From the NCBI GenBank assembly GCA_036504335.1, contig DASXVJ010000007.1, forward strand, positions 6,790 through 70,789: DNA of 64,000 nt. The letters are read 5' to 3'. The position numbers were made by a program, and so were the translations under genes. The notes under the pieces are model-generated. The model made no database searches and was not told the DNA's origin. It worked only from the letters and a program-made list of their open reading frames with translations. Below, in pieces: positions 42,367 through 52,888 of the stretch. Origin of the DNA: Fen-183 sp036504335 (lineage in GTDB: Bacteria; Acidobacteriota; Thermoanaerobaculia; UBA5066). Positions within the stretch are counted from its first letter, which is position 1; each line of letters begins with the position of its first letter.

Positions 42367-44847
42367 TCAGCCGGCCGCGGCGGCGTCGGCTTCCGTCGCG
42401 TGGTAGAGCACGACCGAGCCGGGGCCCGCCTTCACGGCTTCGCCGAGCGCGTCCTCGGCGCGGCCGAGGAGCGTCGCCGTGTCGAACGCGTCGTCGGGGT
42501 AGACCGAGATCCCGGCCGAGAGCGCGAGGGCGACGCCCGACTGCGCGAGACGCTCGTCGATGCCGTTCTCGAAGTTCTTCTGGATCGAGCGCATCGCGCG
42601 GTGCGCCTGCACCTTGCCGGCCTCGAAGATCAGGATGTAGAACCGGTCGTCCCGGTCGCGCGCGACGAAGTTGACGGCGCGCGTCGAGCGGACGAGCTTC
42701 GCGGCGAGCTTCGGAAGCAGCGAATCGCCGTACTCGGCGCCGAGACGGACGACGGACTCCTTGAGGCCGTCCATCCGGATGTGCGCGACCGCGACGGACT
42801 GGCCGTTGCGCTCGGCGCGGCGCACCTCGGACTCGAGGCGCTTGCCGAGCGACGAGCGGTTGTAGAGGCCCGACTGGCTGTCGCGCTCCGTCTGCTGCTC
42901 GATCAGGCGCATGAGGCGGGCGTTGTGGAGCGCGACGGCGGCCGAATCCGCGAGAAGCTCGAGGCGCTCCTTGAGGTCGACCGGCCAGTCGTCGGCGCCG
43001 CGTCGCGCGGCGACGGAGAGCACGCCGATGAGCTCGTCGTGGTACGTGAGCGGCACGGCGGCGGCGCGGATGAGCGGCGCCGCTCCGCCCCCGGCGTTCC
43101 CCGGGAAGAACGACGCGCCCTCGGCGGGGCTCGCGACCGCGAGCGTCTTGTCGAGGAACGTCCGCACGATCGGGTGGGCGGAATTGTCGAACGGCACGGC
43201 GCGTGCGAGCTCGTCGCCGACGTCGGCGCCCCAGCGCGCGCCGATCTTCACGGACTTGGACGCGGGGTCCGCGTCCCAGAACTGCGCCGCGTCGGCCTTC
43301 AGGAGGGCGACGGCCTGCTCGCAGAGCGTCTGCTTGATCCGTTCGACGTCGAACGTCGTCGAGAGCGAGCGGCCGACCTCGCGCAGGCGGTCGAGGAACC
43401 GGTACGACTCGCGCTCCTGCTGGAGGAGGCGCACGGAGGCGATCGCGAGGGAGACCTCGACGCCGAGCGCCTCGAAGGAGGGAAGCAGGTCGAGCGAGAG
43501 GCCCTGGGGGCTCGCGCCGGCGACCGCGCACAGCAGTCCGACGGGCGCGCCGCGGAACGCGAGCGGGACGGCGAGGAGCCCGAGCGGCTGCTGCAGCGCC
43601 CTCACCGCCGGCCCCGACGGGAGCAGCGCCTCGCCGTGCTTGTCGGCCGAGGCGTTTCCGTAGAAGGCGTGAGAGCCCTCGGTCGAAAGGTGGGCGATGA
43701 GCGCCTCGGGGATCGCGAGATCCGCCGCCCCGCCCGCCTTCACGTACACGGCCTCGGCGCCGGGCAGCTCGCCCGAAGCGATCAGCTTGACGGCGCAGAT
43801 GTCGAGGTCGAACTGGGGCCCGAGCTCGGCGACCGTCCGGCTCACGATCGCCTGCACCTCGGTGAGGCCCGAGAGGGCGGCATGGAGGCGTCCGACGAAC
43901 GCGACGCGGTCGTTGTTGCGGCGCTCGCCATCGAGGAGGCGGGCCTTCTCGAGCGCGCCGGCCGCGAGCTTCGCGAGCTCCTGCGCGAGGCGCAGCTCCT
44001 GCGGCGTGAGCGCGAAGCCGCCGCGGCGCGACATCGTGAGGAAGCCGAAAACGTGCGCGCCCGCGTGGAGCGGGACCGCCATGCGCCGCCGCCGCACGGG
44101 CTGCGTGCCGGGCTCGTCCTCGAACGCCGGGCCGTGGGCCGCGAGGCAGCGGGAGAGAAGCTCGTCCGAAGCGATCGGCGCCCGGCCCGTGGCCGGACGC
44201 TCCCCGCTCAGGGGGGCGCCGTGCGTGAGGATCTCGGTGATCTCCTTGGACTCGGGCTGGAACCGGTACGCGCTCACGCGGTCGAACTCGAGCTCGCGCG
44301 AGAGCGAGGCCACCGTGAGGCGGATGACCTCGTCCGGATTCAGGGAGAGGAACGCCCCCGAGGCGAGCTCGAAGAGGGCGACGGCCTCCTCTCGGCGCTT
44401 CATGAGCGTCCCGAGCGTGCGGTCGCGCTCGAGGACGTGGCCGATCGTCCGCGCGAACTCCCGCGCGGCCTCCTCGGCCTCGGCGTCCGTTCCGGCGATC
44501 GTCTCGAGGACGACGCCGAAGACGGCCTGCGTCTGGTCCTTGACCTTCACGGGCGCGCCGAAGAACGAGAGCCCGCCCTCGGACGCCTTCTTGGCGCGGC
44601 CCTGGGCGAGGACCTCGGCAAGGTGCTGGTTGAGCCGCGTCTCGGCCGCGGCGGCCACGCTGGAACGTCCCGAGCGCGTCATCGGCGGGACTCCCGCGCC
44701 GGGCAGGAGCGCGACGACGGGAGCGTCGAAGAAGTGCAGGGCCGCGTTCAGGATTCCTCCGAGCGCCTCGTCGAGGAGCAAGCCCTCCTTGAGCGCTCCT
44801 TCGAACGCCTTCAGGAGTGGGAGGCCGGGAAAGCGGGCGGGCGGCAT
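42367..44847 (-). CDS. Multi-GAF protein with degenerate GGDEF domain
   Basis: 826 residues from ATG 44847; the frame stays open upstream but would run through the divergent decarboxylase gene. It has several GAF-like modules, roughly 20-170, 180-345, 345-510 and 510-650 (for example ALFELASGAFLSLNPDEVIRL, MAVPLHAGAHVFGFLTMSRR, VPLTYHDELIGVLSVAARRG). The C-terminal 165 residues are GGDEF-like (TERDSQSGLYNRSSLGKRLE, IRMDGLKESVVRLGAEYGDSLL), but the signature GG(D/E)EF reads RDDRF, so diguanylate cyclase activity is not expected. It may be a cyclic-nucleotide or small-molecule receiver. Neighbouring kinase genes suggest a signalling cluster. Confidence 0.85.
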   Translation of the reverse strand: MPPARFPGLPLLKAFEGALKEGLLLDEALGGILNAALHFFDAPVVALLPGAGVPPMTRSGRSSVAAAAETRLNQHLAEVLAQGRAKKASEGGLSFFGAPVKVKDQTQAVFGVVLETIAGTDAEAEEAAREFARTIGHVLERDRTLGTLMKRREEAVALFELASGAFLSLNPDEVIRLTVASLSRELEFDRVSAYRFQPESKEITEILTHGAPLSGERPATGRAPIASDELLSRCLAAHGPAFEDEPGTQPVRRRRMAVPLHAGAHVFGFLTMSRRGGFALTPQELRLAQELAKLAAGALEKARLLDGERRNNDRVAFVGRLHAALSGLTEVQAIVSRTVAELGPQFDLDICAVKLIASGELPGAEAVYVKAGGAADLAIPEALIAHLSTEGSHAFYGNASADKHGEALLPSGPAVRALQQPLGLLAVPLAFRGAPVGLLCAVAGASPQGLSLDLLPSFEALGVEVSLAIASVRLLQQERESYRFLDRLREVGRSLSTTFDVERIKQTLCEQAVALLKADAAQFWDADPASKSVKIGARWGADVGDELARAVPFDNSAHPIVRTFLDKTLAVASPAEGASFFPGNAGGGAAPLIRAAAVPLTYHDELIGVLSVAARRGADDWPVDLKERLELLADSAAVALHNARLMRLIEQQTERDSQSGLYNRSSLGKRLESEVRRAERNGQSVAVAHIRMDGLKESVVRLGAEYGDSLLPKLAAKLVRSTRAVNFVARDRDDRFYILIFEAGKVQAHRAMRSIQKNFENGIDERLAQSGVALALSAGISVYPDDAFDTATLLGRAEDALGEAVKAGPGSVVLYHATEADAAAAG

Positions 44848-44887
44848 GGCGGCGAACGGCCATAATACCGCCTCCCCGGAGGTGCCC

Positions 44888-46399
44888 ATGCCGCGCGCAA
44901 ACCCCGACCCGAGCGCCCCGGTGGCGTCCGCCGCCGCGACCGAGTCCGCATCCACGGACGGACTCGCCGAGTCGCTGGCCGCGATCCTCCCCGCGCTCGG
45001 GCGCTTCGCCCGTTTCGAGGGGCCTGACGGCGCCGCGAAACGCACGGCCTGGCGCCGCGCGCTGGACGGCCCGCTGCCCGAGGAGGGCGAGGGGCGCGAG
45101 GCGGTTCTGGCGGCCCTCCGCGACGTCGTGATTCCGAACGGCTTGAGGATCGGGGCGCCGGGGTTCACGGGCTGGGTCACGACCTCGCCGACGACGGTGC
45201 CCGCCGTCGCGCAGCTCGCGGGCTCGATCACGGCGGCGCAGCGCTGGTGGGCGACGCCCGGCAACTTCCTCGAAGTCCTCGCGCTGCGCTGGGTGGCGCG
45301 CCTCGTGGGCCTTCCCGACTCGTTCGAGGGCTCGTTCACGAGCGGCGGCTCGACCGCGAACCTCCTCGGCCTCGCCGCGGCGCGCCAGCACGCGGGCGAG
45401 CGCCTCGGCGTCGACGTCGGGTTCGAGGGCCTCGCGGCGCTGCCTTCGCCGAAGGTTTACGCGTCGACGGAGGTCCACCACGTCGTCCACCGCGCCTGCG
45501 GAGTCCTCGGCCTCGGCCGCAAGGCGCTGCGCCTCGTGCCGGTGGACGCGGCGCGCCGCCCGGACCTCGGAGCGCTCGAGCGGCTCCTCGACGACGACCT
45601 GCGCGACGGCGCGACGCCCGTCGCCGTCGTCGCGTCCGCGGGCGACGTCAACACGGGCGTCGTCGAGCCGGTCGACGCGATGCGCGCGATTGCGCACGCG
45701 CGCGGCGTCTGGCTGCACGTGGACGGCGCGTACGGGGGCTTCGGCGTCCTCGACCCGCGCGTGGCGCCGCTCTACGGCGACCTCGCGAAGATCGACTCCC
45801 TCGCCGTCGATCCGCACAAGTGGATGGCGGCGCCGGTCGGATGCGGGGCGGCCTTCGTGCGCGACGGGGGCTTCCTCGCGCGGGCCCTCACGCTCGAGCC
45901 CGCGGCGTACGTCGAGATGGCTCCGACGGACACGGGCGACACCGGCTCGCCGTTCGACCAGATGGGCGAGGGCAACCCGAACTTCTCGCTCGACCACTCC
46001 GCGCCGCCGCGCGGGCTCGCGGTGTGGGCGCTCCTGAAGGAGATCGGGGCGAAGGGCATGCGCGAGCGCGTCGTGCGTCACCACGACTGCGCGCGGCGCG
46101 TGGCCGAGCGCGTGCGCGCGCACCCGGCGCTCGAGCTCCTCGCCGAGCCCGTCCTGTCGATCTGCTGCTTCCGCGTGAAGCCCGCGGGCGTCACCGACGA
46201 GGCCGCGCTCGAGGCGCTGAACGAGAAGATCCTGCTCGCCGTGCGGGCGAAGGGCCGTGCGGTCCCGTCGCACACGCGCGTGGACGGCCGTTTCGCGCTC
46301 CGCCCCTGCTTCATCAACCCGCGCCAGGGCCTCGCGGAGGCGGACCTGACGGTGGACGAGGTGCTTCTCGCGGCGAAGGAGCTCGGCGCGATCGGCTGA
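44888..46399 (+). CDS. PLP-dependent decarboxylase, group II (aromatic-L-amino-acid/glutamate type)
   Basis: 503 residues. ATG 44888 is preceded by GGAGG. Motifs: WWATPGNFLEVLALRWVARL, FTSGGSTANLLGLAAAR, STEVHHVVHRACGVLGLG, ASAGDVNTGVVEPVDAM, HVDGAYGGFGVL (Asp279 contacts the PLP ring) and the Schiff-base lysine SLAVDPHKWM (Lys311). C-terminus: GRFALRPCFINPRQG. Likely decarboxylates an aromatic or acidic amino acid to an amine; specificity cannot be read from the sequence. Divergent from the GAF/GGDEF gene with a 40-nt gap. Confidence 0.92.
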   Translation: MPRANPDPSAPVASAAATESASTDGLAESLAAILPALGRFARFEGPDGAAKRTAWRRALDGPLPEEGEGREAVLAALRDVVIPNGLRIGAPGFTGWVTTSPTTVPAVAQLAGSITAAQRWWATPGNFLEVLALRWVARLVGLPDSFEGSFTSGGSTANLLGLAAARQHAGERLGVDVGFEGLAALPSPKVYASTEVHHVVHRACGVLGLGRKALRLVPVDAARRPDLGALERLLDDDLRDGATPVAVVASAGDVNTGVVEPVDAMRAIAHARGVWLHVDGAYGGFGVLDPRVAPLYGDLAKIDSLAVDPHKWMAAPVGCGAAFVRDGGFLARALTLEPAAYVEMAPTDTGDTGSPFDQMGEGNPNFSLDHSAPPRGLAVWALLKEIGAKGMRERVVRHHDCARRVAERVRAHPALELLAEPVLSICCFRVKPAGVTDEAALEALNEKILLAVRAKGRAVPSHTRVDGRFALRPCFINPRQGLAEADLTVDEVLLAAKELGAIG

Positions 46400-46403
46400 T
46401 CGG

Positions 46404-47597
46404 CTACGGGCGGGCGCGCCGCTGCGCCGGGTGCGCAGGTCCGGGCGCCGCCGGCGCGTGCGGATTGCCGCACACGTTGCGGAGGAAGAGCGGGCTGAGG
46501 CCCGGGATGCCCGAGAGGAGGAGGTCGATCCGGCCGTCGCCGTCGATGTCCGCTGCCGTGAGGGAGGCAGTCTCGCGATTGACGTTTCCCGGAACGTTGA
46601 AGAACGCGGGCGGACCGAACGCGCCGGCGCCGTCCCCGAGCTGGACGACGAGCCCGGTCGGAACGCCGTAGATGGAGCCCTGGATCGCGGCGAGGTCGGC
46701 GTGGCCGTCGCCGTCGAAGTCGGCGAGGACCGGACTCCAGAGCGAGGTCGCCGGCTGCCGGAGCTGGACGGCGCCGCCGGTTCGCGCGAGGAACGTCCGG
46801 ATGCCGTCCGGGCACCCGCCGACGTAGCGGTTGACGGTGACGGCGTCGGGGTGTCCGTCGCCGTCGACGTCGCCGATCGCGAGGTCGAAGGGACACTGGT
46901 TGCCTCCGCCGTCGGGGCCGGCGGTCTCGAGGAATTGACCTGCGGGCCCGAGCGTGTACGTCGAGAAGACGTCGTACGCGAAGCCGCCCGAGCCGCCGAC
47001 GAGAAGCTCCGACCGCCCGTCCGCGTCGACGTCCAGTGCGGCGAGGCTCGACACGGCGGACGCGGTCGTGCGGAGCACGTAAGGCGCCGCGAAGCCTCCC
47101 CGCCCGTCGCCTCGATACAGCCAGACTTCGGACCCGCCGGCCGAGGCGGCGAGGTCGAGCTTTCCGTCGCCGTCGAAGTCGGCGGCGACCGGAGCGGACA
47201 AGGCCGCCGCCGCGTGGAAGGACGACGCGACACGGAATCCGGCGAGTCCGTCGCCCTTGAGGAACAGGACAGTCGAGGCCGCGCCGCTGTTCTGGAGGGC
47301 GACGATGTCGAGGATCCCGTCGCCGTCGAAGTCTCCGACCGCGACGCTTGCGGCCGAAAGCGGAGTCCCGAGGACGAAGGTGCCTCCGCTGTTGTGCGCG
47401 AAGTGGATCTCGCCGGTCGTCTGGAGGAGGAGGTCGGGTCGTCCGTCCCGGTCGAAATCCCAGGCGCCGAGGACCGTCGCCCCTGCCGGGCCAATGCCGG
47501 CCGCGACCCGGAACGTGGGCGGACAGACCTGCGCGGCAGCGCGGCTTCCGGCGAGGAAAAGGACGGAGGCAAGCACGGCTGCGAGGCGCCGAAACAT
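46404..47597 (-). CDS. Secreted FG-GAP/VCBS repeat beta-propeller protein
   Basis: 397 residues, signal peptide (RRLAAVLASVLFLAGSRAAAQ). About seven FG-GAP/VCBS repeats with calcium-binding D-x-D-x-D-G loops: DFDRDGRPDLLL, DFDGDGILDIV, DFDGDGKLDLAA, DVDADGRSELLV, DVDGDGHPDAV, DFDGDGHADLAA, DIDGDGRIDLLL. The predicted fold is an integrin-alpha-like propeller. It ends NVCGNPHAPAAPG. Function is probably surface adhesion or scaffolding; no enzymatic motif. Two nucleotides follow the stop of the larger paralogue, so it is second in that operon. Confidence 0.9.
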   Translation of the reverse strand: MFRRLAAVLASVLFLAGSRAAAQVCPPTFRVAAGIGPAGATVLGAWDFDRDGRPDLLLQTTGEIHFAHNSGGTFVLGTPLSAASVAVGDFDGDGILDIVALQNSGAASTVLFLKGDGLAGFRVASSFHAAAALSAPVAADFDGDGKLDLAASAGGSEVWLYRGDGRGGFAAPYVLRTTASAVSSLAALDVDADGRSELLVGGSGGFAYDVFSTYTLGPAGQFLETAGPDGGGNQCPFDLAIGDVDGDGHPDAVTVNRYVGGCPDGIRTFLARTGGAVQLRQPATSLWSPVLADFDGDGHADLAAIQGSIYGVPTGLVVQLGDGAGAFGPPAFFNVPGNVNRETASLTAADIDGDGRIDLLLSGIPGLSPLFLRNVCGNPHAPAAPGPAHPAQRRARP

Positions 47598-47599
47598 GA

Positions 47600-50218
47600 C
47601 TACGGCTCCGGCTCCATCCAGACGATCGAGCCGTCACCGGTGCCGAGGCCGGGCGAGGCGCCGTCGTTGAGGATGGAATAGGCGGCGAACGAGAGCGCGT
47701 ATTGCGGTTCCACCTCTGAAACGCGCGCCCAGCCGCGTGCCGTGCCCGGCGCCCAGTCGGCGAGGATGGAGTTGATCTGTAGCCAGCCTCGGTCCGACGT
47801 GGCGACACGACGCGAGGCGACAGGACGCCCACTCGCGTCAAAGAGCTCGACGAGATACGAGGCGGCGCTCCATGAGAGGTTTGCGATCGCGAGGTTCGAC
47901 CGCGTCCGGCCGTCCTGGCGGAGGTCCGGGATCCACGCCGAGTGCAGGCTCGGGACGTACCCGGGGTTCGGCGACGGCCGGACGATCCCGTTCGGGGCAA
48001 CGCCGTAGCGCTGCGCCGTCCCGAGGACGCGGGAGGACGCAAAGACCCGCGTGCACGCTGCTCCCACTTCCAATGTCCCGACGTACGTCGGACCGCGCGG
48101 TCCGACGCCGGCGGGATCGGCGCGGCGCAACTCGTCGACGATGTCGTCGAAACGGTAAGTCCGGAGTCCCGGCAGGGGAATGGTGAGGACGGTGGCTCCG
48201 CTCGGAGAGGCGAGGTTCGAGGAGTGGTAGACGAGCGTCACGTTGCAGGGCCCGTCGGACGAGTTGACCAGCGTCAGTTCCGTCTCGTATGCGAGGCTCT
48301 CGACGACCGACGGGAGCGCCCAGGAGCCGTAGCCCCACGCCTGACCGAGCTGGAACGACCCGTCGGACGTGCCCGTGTCGTCGTTGACGACGCCCCACGA
48401 AACGAACGGAATGGGCGGACCGGTGAGGGACGTGATTTTCGCCACGGCGCTCGAAGCGCCGCGATCCGACGTCGCGAGGACCCGGTCGAACTGTCGGAAC
48501 TCGCCGGGCTGGAGCGTGAAGATCCCAAGCGGGTAGTTCTGCACGGGCCCGCCGTCGGTCGTCGTGAGCGCTATGTGGAGCTGGATGGGTCCGTCGCTCG
48601 CCGTTCCTGCGTGCATCACGCCGAGGTTCGTGCGGTCGCGGGCGTTCTGGCGGAGGTCGGTGACGATCTGAGTCGTGGAGGCGGGAGGCTCGATTCCGGG
48701 ATAGGCGACGCCGGCGCCTCCCGAGGAAGTGCGGACGCTGATCCCGGCGGCATGCGGTGACGCCAGGTTGTGAAAGACGGCGCGGAGCGTGCCGCTGCGC
48801 GGGACGCCCGCTGGCAGGTTCAGGCCGAGGGTGGAAAGGAGCTCGAACGCGGACGGGGACGAGAGCTGCGTGCCGGCGGGGAGCGCCGCCGTGACGGTTC
48901 CGCTCCCGCCGCCGGTCGACGCCGTGTACGTGAAGTCCACGCTCGCATCCTTCGCGCCGGAGTTCGTGATCGTGAGGTCGGATTCCCAGTACGTGCCGGC
49001 TGCCCCCGGCAGTGACACGACGACCGGAACCACGAGCGTGCGCTCGATGCCGCGTCCGCACGTGTTTTTGTACAAGTTGGCGAGCCAGCCGAATAACCCC
49101 ACGACGATGTCGACGTGGCCGTCGCCATCGAAGTCTGCCGCGTTGAGGGTCGTCGCCACGGAGGGCAGGGGGAATTGGAGCGGGTCGGCGAACTTGCCCG
49201 TTCCATCCCCGAGCTGAACCACGAGGCTGCGCCCCGATGTTTCCACCGCGGCGAGATCGATTCGGCCATCGCCGTCGAAGTCTGCGAGCACAGAAAGCCC
49301 AAACGGGGACGACGGCTGCGAGACATGCACGAACCCGTTCGGACGCGAGAGCCAGGTCTCGATGGAGCCGCGGGCGCCGTTAAGACCCAGGATGTTGGTG
49401 ACGACGACGTCCGTTCGTCCGTCGCCGTCCACGTCGCCGAGAGCGAGAGAGAAGCCACTCTCGTAGCCGCCCCCCCGGGGCCCGTCTGAGATTTCCGTGA
49501 AGGACCCGTTCGCGTTGGAAATCCACGTCTTCAGAAAACTCGATTTGAAGCCGTAGGCCCTGATCAGAAGGTCCGTGCGTCCATCCCCGTTGAGGTCCGC
49601 GGACCAGAGCTGCCCCGCCGAGAACACGTTGTTGACGGTGAACGAGCGGGGTTCTCCGAAGCCCCCGTGGCCGTCGCCGGGATAAATCCAGACGTAGAGG
49701 CCGTTGACGAGGACAGCGAGATCGAGCGTCCCGTTTCCGTCGAAGTCGCCCAGAACGGGCGAACTCGCCCCGAGCGGGCCCGCGAGCGAGGTCACGTTCT
49801 GGAAATAGACGCTGTATCCCTGGTAAGAGAGGAATCCCTTGTAGACCCCGATGAACGACGTCCCCGGCTTGATCCCCTGTCCGACCGCGACGAGGTCGAG
49901 GATCCCGTCGCCGTCCATGTCACCGACCGCGACGGCAGCGCCGAAATACAGCACCTCGTTCGGTTCCTTGAACGTCCCGTTTCCCGCGTTCAGCGCGATT
50001 CTCGCCGCCGACGGCGTCGTGTAGAGAAGTTCCTTCCGTCCGTCTCCGTTGAAGTCGAACGCCCCGATGACGCTGTAATTGGGCTGGATGAAGTCGAGCG
50101 GCGTACCGGAACGGAAGCTGGGCTCGCAGGGCTGCGCGAGGGCGCCCTCTCCCGGCCCAAGGAGGATCGAGGCGAGAACGAGCGCCCGCGGAATCAGGCG
50201 GCCCCACGTCGCGGCCAT
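47600..50218 (-). CDS. Large secreted FG-GAP propeller with C-terminal Ig-like modules
   Basis: 872 residues from ATG 50218, directly after AAGGAG. Signal peptide (RALVLASILLGPGEGALAQ), then an FG-GAP propeller (DFNGDGRKELLY, DMDGDGILDLVA, DFDGNGTLDLAV, DLNGDGRTDLLI, DVDGDGRTDVVV, DFDGDGRIDLAA, DFDGDGHVDIVV), ending NTCGRGIERT. The second half holds three beta-sandwich modules of the type YWESDLTITNSGAKDASVDFTY, YETELTLVNSSDGPCNVTLVYH and RSNLAIANLSWSAASYLVELFD. Predicted cell-surface or secreted adhesin-like protein. It is the first gene of a two-gene unit with the smaller propeller. Confidence 0.9.
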   Translation of the reverse strand: MAATWGRLIPRALVLASILLGPGEGALAQPCEPSFRSGTPLDFIQPNYSVIGAFDFNGDGRKELLYTTPSAARIALNAGNGTFKEPNEVLYFGAAVAVGDMDGDGILDLVAVGQGIKPGTSFIGVYKGFLSYQGYSVYFQNVTSLAGPLGASSPVLGDFDGNGTLDLAVLVNGLYVWIYPGDGHGGFGEPRSFTVNNVFSAGQLWSADLNGDGRTDLLIRAYGFKSSFLKTWISNANGSFTEISDGPRGGGYESGFSLALGDVDGDGRTDVVVTNILGLNGARGSIETWLSRPNGFVHVSQPSSPFGLSVLADFDGDGRIDLAAVETSGRSLVVQLGDGTGKFADPLQFPLPSVATTLNAADFDGDGHVDIVVGLFGWLANLYKNTCGRGIERTLVVPVVVSLPGAAGTYWESDLTITNSGAKDASVDFTYTASTGGGSGTVTAALPAGTQLSSPSAFELLSTLGLNLPAGVPRSGTLRAVFHNLASPHAAGISVRTSSGGAGVAYPGIEPPASTTQIVTDLRQNARDRTNLGVMHAGTASDGPIQLHIALTTTDGGPVQNYPLGIFTLQPGEFRQFDRVLATSDRGASSAVAKITSLTGPPIPFVSWGVVNDDTGTSDGSFQLGQAWGYGSWALPSVVESLAYETELTLVNSSDGPCNVTLVYHSSNLASPSGATVLTIPLPGLRTYRFDDIVDELRRADPAGVGPRGPTYVGTLEVGAACTRVFASSRVLGTAQRYGVAPNGIVRPSPNPGYVPSLHSAWIPDLRQDGRTRSNLAIANLSWSAASYLVELFDASGRPVASRRVATSDRGWLQINSILADWAPGTARGWARVSEVEPQYALSFAAYSILNDGASPGLGTGDGSIVWMEPEP

Positions 50219-50249
50219 TCTCCTTGGAATTGTCCCGGGGAGAACGCCC

Positions 50250-50726
50250 CTAACGGAGAGACTGGTTCTCGGCTTCCTGCCGTCCCGTCGCCCACAGGAT
50301 CTGGGCGACCATCGCGAGCATCCCGAGATCCCGGACGACGACCCAGCGCATGTCGGCGAGGCGCTCGGCGACGGACTTGCCCGCGGCGGAGACGTCGAAG
50401 CAGCCGCAGTCGATCGCGTTGCCGCGCGCGAGGTTGAAGGAGATCGCGACGATGAACACTCCGAGCAGCGCGCCGATGAGCGCCGCCGACGTCCGTGTCC
50501 AGAGGCCGAGAATGAGAGCGACACCCGTCAGGAGCTCGAACCACGGCATGACGAGCGCCATGAGGTTCACGAACGCGCCCGGCACGATCCGGTAGTTGTA
50601 GATCATGTGGGCGAAGGCAGGCGGATCCACGACCTTGGGCAGCGCCGCCGCGACGAAGAAGACGCCGAGCGCGATCTGGACGCGCACGGTGAGCCAGGGC
50701 GACGCGAGCCGTTCGGAGAGCGTCAC
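50250..50726 (-). CDS. DoxX/MauE-like membrane protein with CGC motif
   Basis: 158 residues from GTG 50726, in a GTGA overlap with the rhodanese gene. Four transmembrane helices, and between helices 3 and 4 the sequence NAIDCGCFD (Cys107, Cys109), as in DoxX/MauE-type proteins that handle electrons or sulfur at the membrane. The start VTLSERLASPWLTVRVQIALG was chosen for the overlap. With the adjacent membrane-anchored rhodanese it may shuttle sulfane sulfur or electrons across the membrane; this is inferred from the operon only. Confidence 0.83.
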   Translation of the reverse strand: MTLSERLASPWLTVRVQIALGVFFVAAALPKVVDPPAFAHMIYNYRIVPGAFVNLMALVMPWFELLTGVALILGLWTRTSAALIGALLGVFIVAISFNLARGNAIDCGCFDVSAAGKSVAERLADMRWVVVRDLGMLAMVAQILWATGRQEAENQSLR

Positions 50727-51517
50727 CGCGCCGGCTCCGGGCCCGCCGCGCTCTTGCCGCCGCGCTTGACCCAGTCGGGCCAGCCGTCCCTGTAGACGAG
50801 GAGGTTGTTGAACCCGCCGCCGTAGACGCGCGTCGCGAGCATGTGCGAGTCCTCGCAGTCGCCGCCCGAGCAGTAGACGACGATGGGGATCGCGCCGTCG
50901 CGCCCCTCGTTCACGAGCGCCGTGATCTTCGCGTCCGCGTCGCCCTCCCAGGGCGAGATGTTCCTCGCGCCCGCGATGTGGCCCTGCTCGTAGTCTTTCT
51001 TGCGCCGCGCATCCACGACGAGGACGCCGCGGGCGACGAGCCACGCGGCGTCGTCGCTGGAGACCTCGACGTACGGCTTGTCGGGGTGCGGAGGGAAGCG
51101 GGAAAGGAGGGATTCCTTCTGCTCCCCGGCCTTGGGGGGCTCGGGTGCTGCGCCTGCGGACTTCGGGGCCGGGCCAGGGTGCTTTTCTTCGAATGGTTTT
51201 GGGGTTTTCGCCGCCGCGGGGGCGGCGCTCGCGAGGGGCGCCGGTGCGGGTGCTCCGCCACCATTCACCTTCGAAGAAACTTCGGACGGCGTCTGTGCAC
51301 CAGAGCCGGCAGGCGACGAAACGGCCGATGGGTTCTGCACGGGAGCAGAAGGGCCCCCGGATTCCGCCTTCGTCTCCGGCACCTTCAAGGCGTTCGGGTA
51401 GGTGCCGACGAGGGGCAGCCTGCGTTCGCTGCGGGCGAGGGCGTTCGCGACGAGGGCACAGAGGGCGGCGGCGGCGACGAGGGTCGCGGCCTCGCCAAAG
51501 TGGCGCTTCAGTGTCAC
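50723..51517 (-). CDS. Membrane-anchored rhodanese-domain protein
   Basis: 264 residues from GTG 51517, supported by a TATGAT box 6 nt upstream. N-terminal transmembrane anchor (about 9-27), a long Pro/Ala/Ser-rich linker (45-135), then a rhodanese domain: VLVVDARRKKDYEQGHIAGARN and the active-site loop VVYCSGGDCEDS (Cys216). Rhodaneses carry sulfane sulfur as a cysteine persulfide. The linker contains two copies of the dispersed AT-rich repeat, coding SEVSSKVNGGG and PKPFEEKHPG. Coupled to the DoxX-like gene. Confidence 0.88.
   Translation of the reverse strand: MTLKRHFGEAATLVAAAALCALVANALARSERRLPLVGTYPNALKVPETKAESGGPSAPVQNPSAVSSPAGSGAQTPSEVSSKVNGGGAPAPAPLASAAPAAAKTPKPFEEKHPGPAPKSAGAAPEPPKAGEQKESLLSRFPPHPDKPYVEVSSDDAAWLVARGVLVVDARRKKDYEQGHIAGARNISPWEGDADAKITALVNEGRDGAIPIVVYCSGGDCEDSHMLATRVYGGGFNNLLVYRDGWPDWVKRGGKSAAGPEPAR
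51182..51281. repeat. Dispersed AT-rich repeat: inverted pair in rhodanese gene
   Basis: Forward copy 51182-51201 (CTTTTCTTCGAATGGTTTTG) and inverted copy 51262-51281 (CATTCACCTTCGAAGAAACT), about 80 nt apart. A weaker forward-like match (GGATTCCTTCTG) lies near 51108, another 75 nt left. Confidence 0.6.
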
Positions 51518-51523
51518 GTTTGC

Positions 51524-51529
51524 ATCATA
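51524..51529 (-). promoter_or_regulatory. -10 box TATGAT, leaderless start of rhodanese gene
   Basis: TATGAT on the minus strand, 6 nt before GTG 51517. Confidence 0.5.
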
Positions 51530-51549
51530 TGCAAGCCGATGGCCGTGAC

Positions 51550-51555
51550 TAGAAT
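51550..51555 (+). promoter_or_regulatory. -10 box TAGAAT upstream of gltA
   Basis: TAGAAT, 37 nt before ATG 51593, with GGAAGGA as ribosome-binding site. Back to back with the rhodanese promoter. Confidence 0.45.
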
Positions 51556-51592
51556 GCCCGATGGTCCGCAGGCCGGACTCCGGAAGGAACGT

Positions 51593-52888
<1,296 letters not shown>

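Noticed and set aside
44847..45339. Longer N-terminus for the GAF/GGDEF protein (open to 45339)
   Set aside because: The extension runs antisense through the conserved decarboxylase start and has no domain similarity; ATG 44847 begins the first recognisable region.
40660..47572. Very long open frames opposite the kinase, GAF and decarboxylase genes (1401 codons on plus, 1819 on minus)
   Set aside because: Their translations are Arg/Ala/Glu-rich without motifs, whereas the genes on the other strand have complete family signatures.
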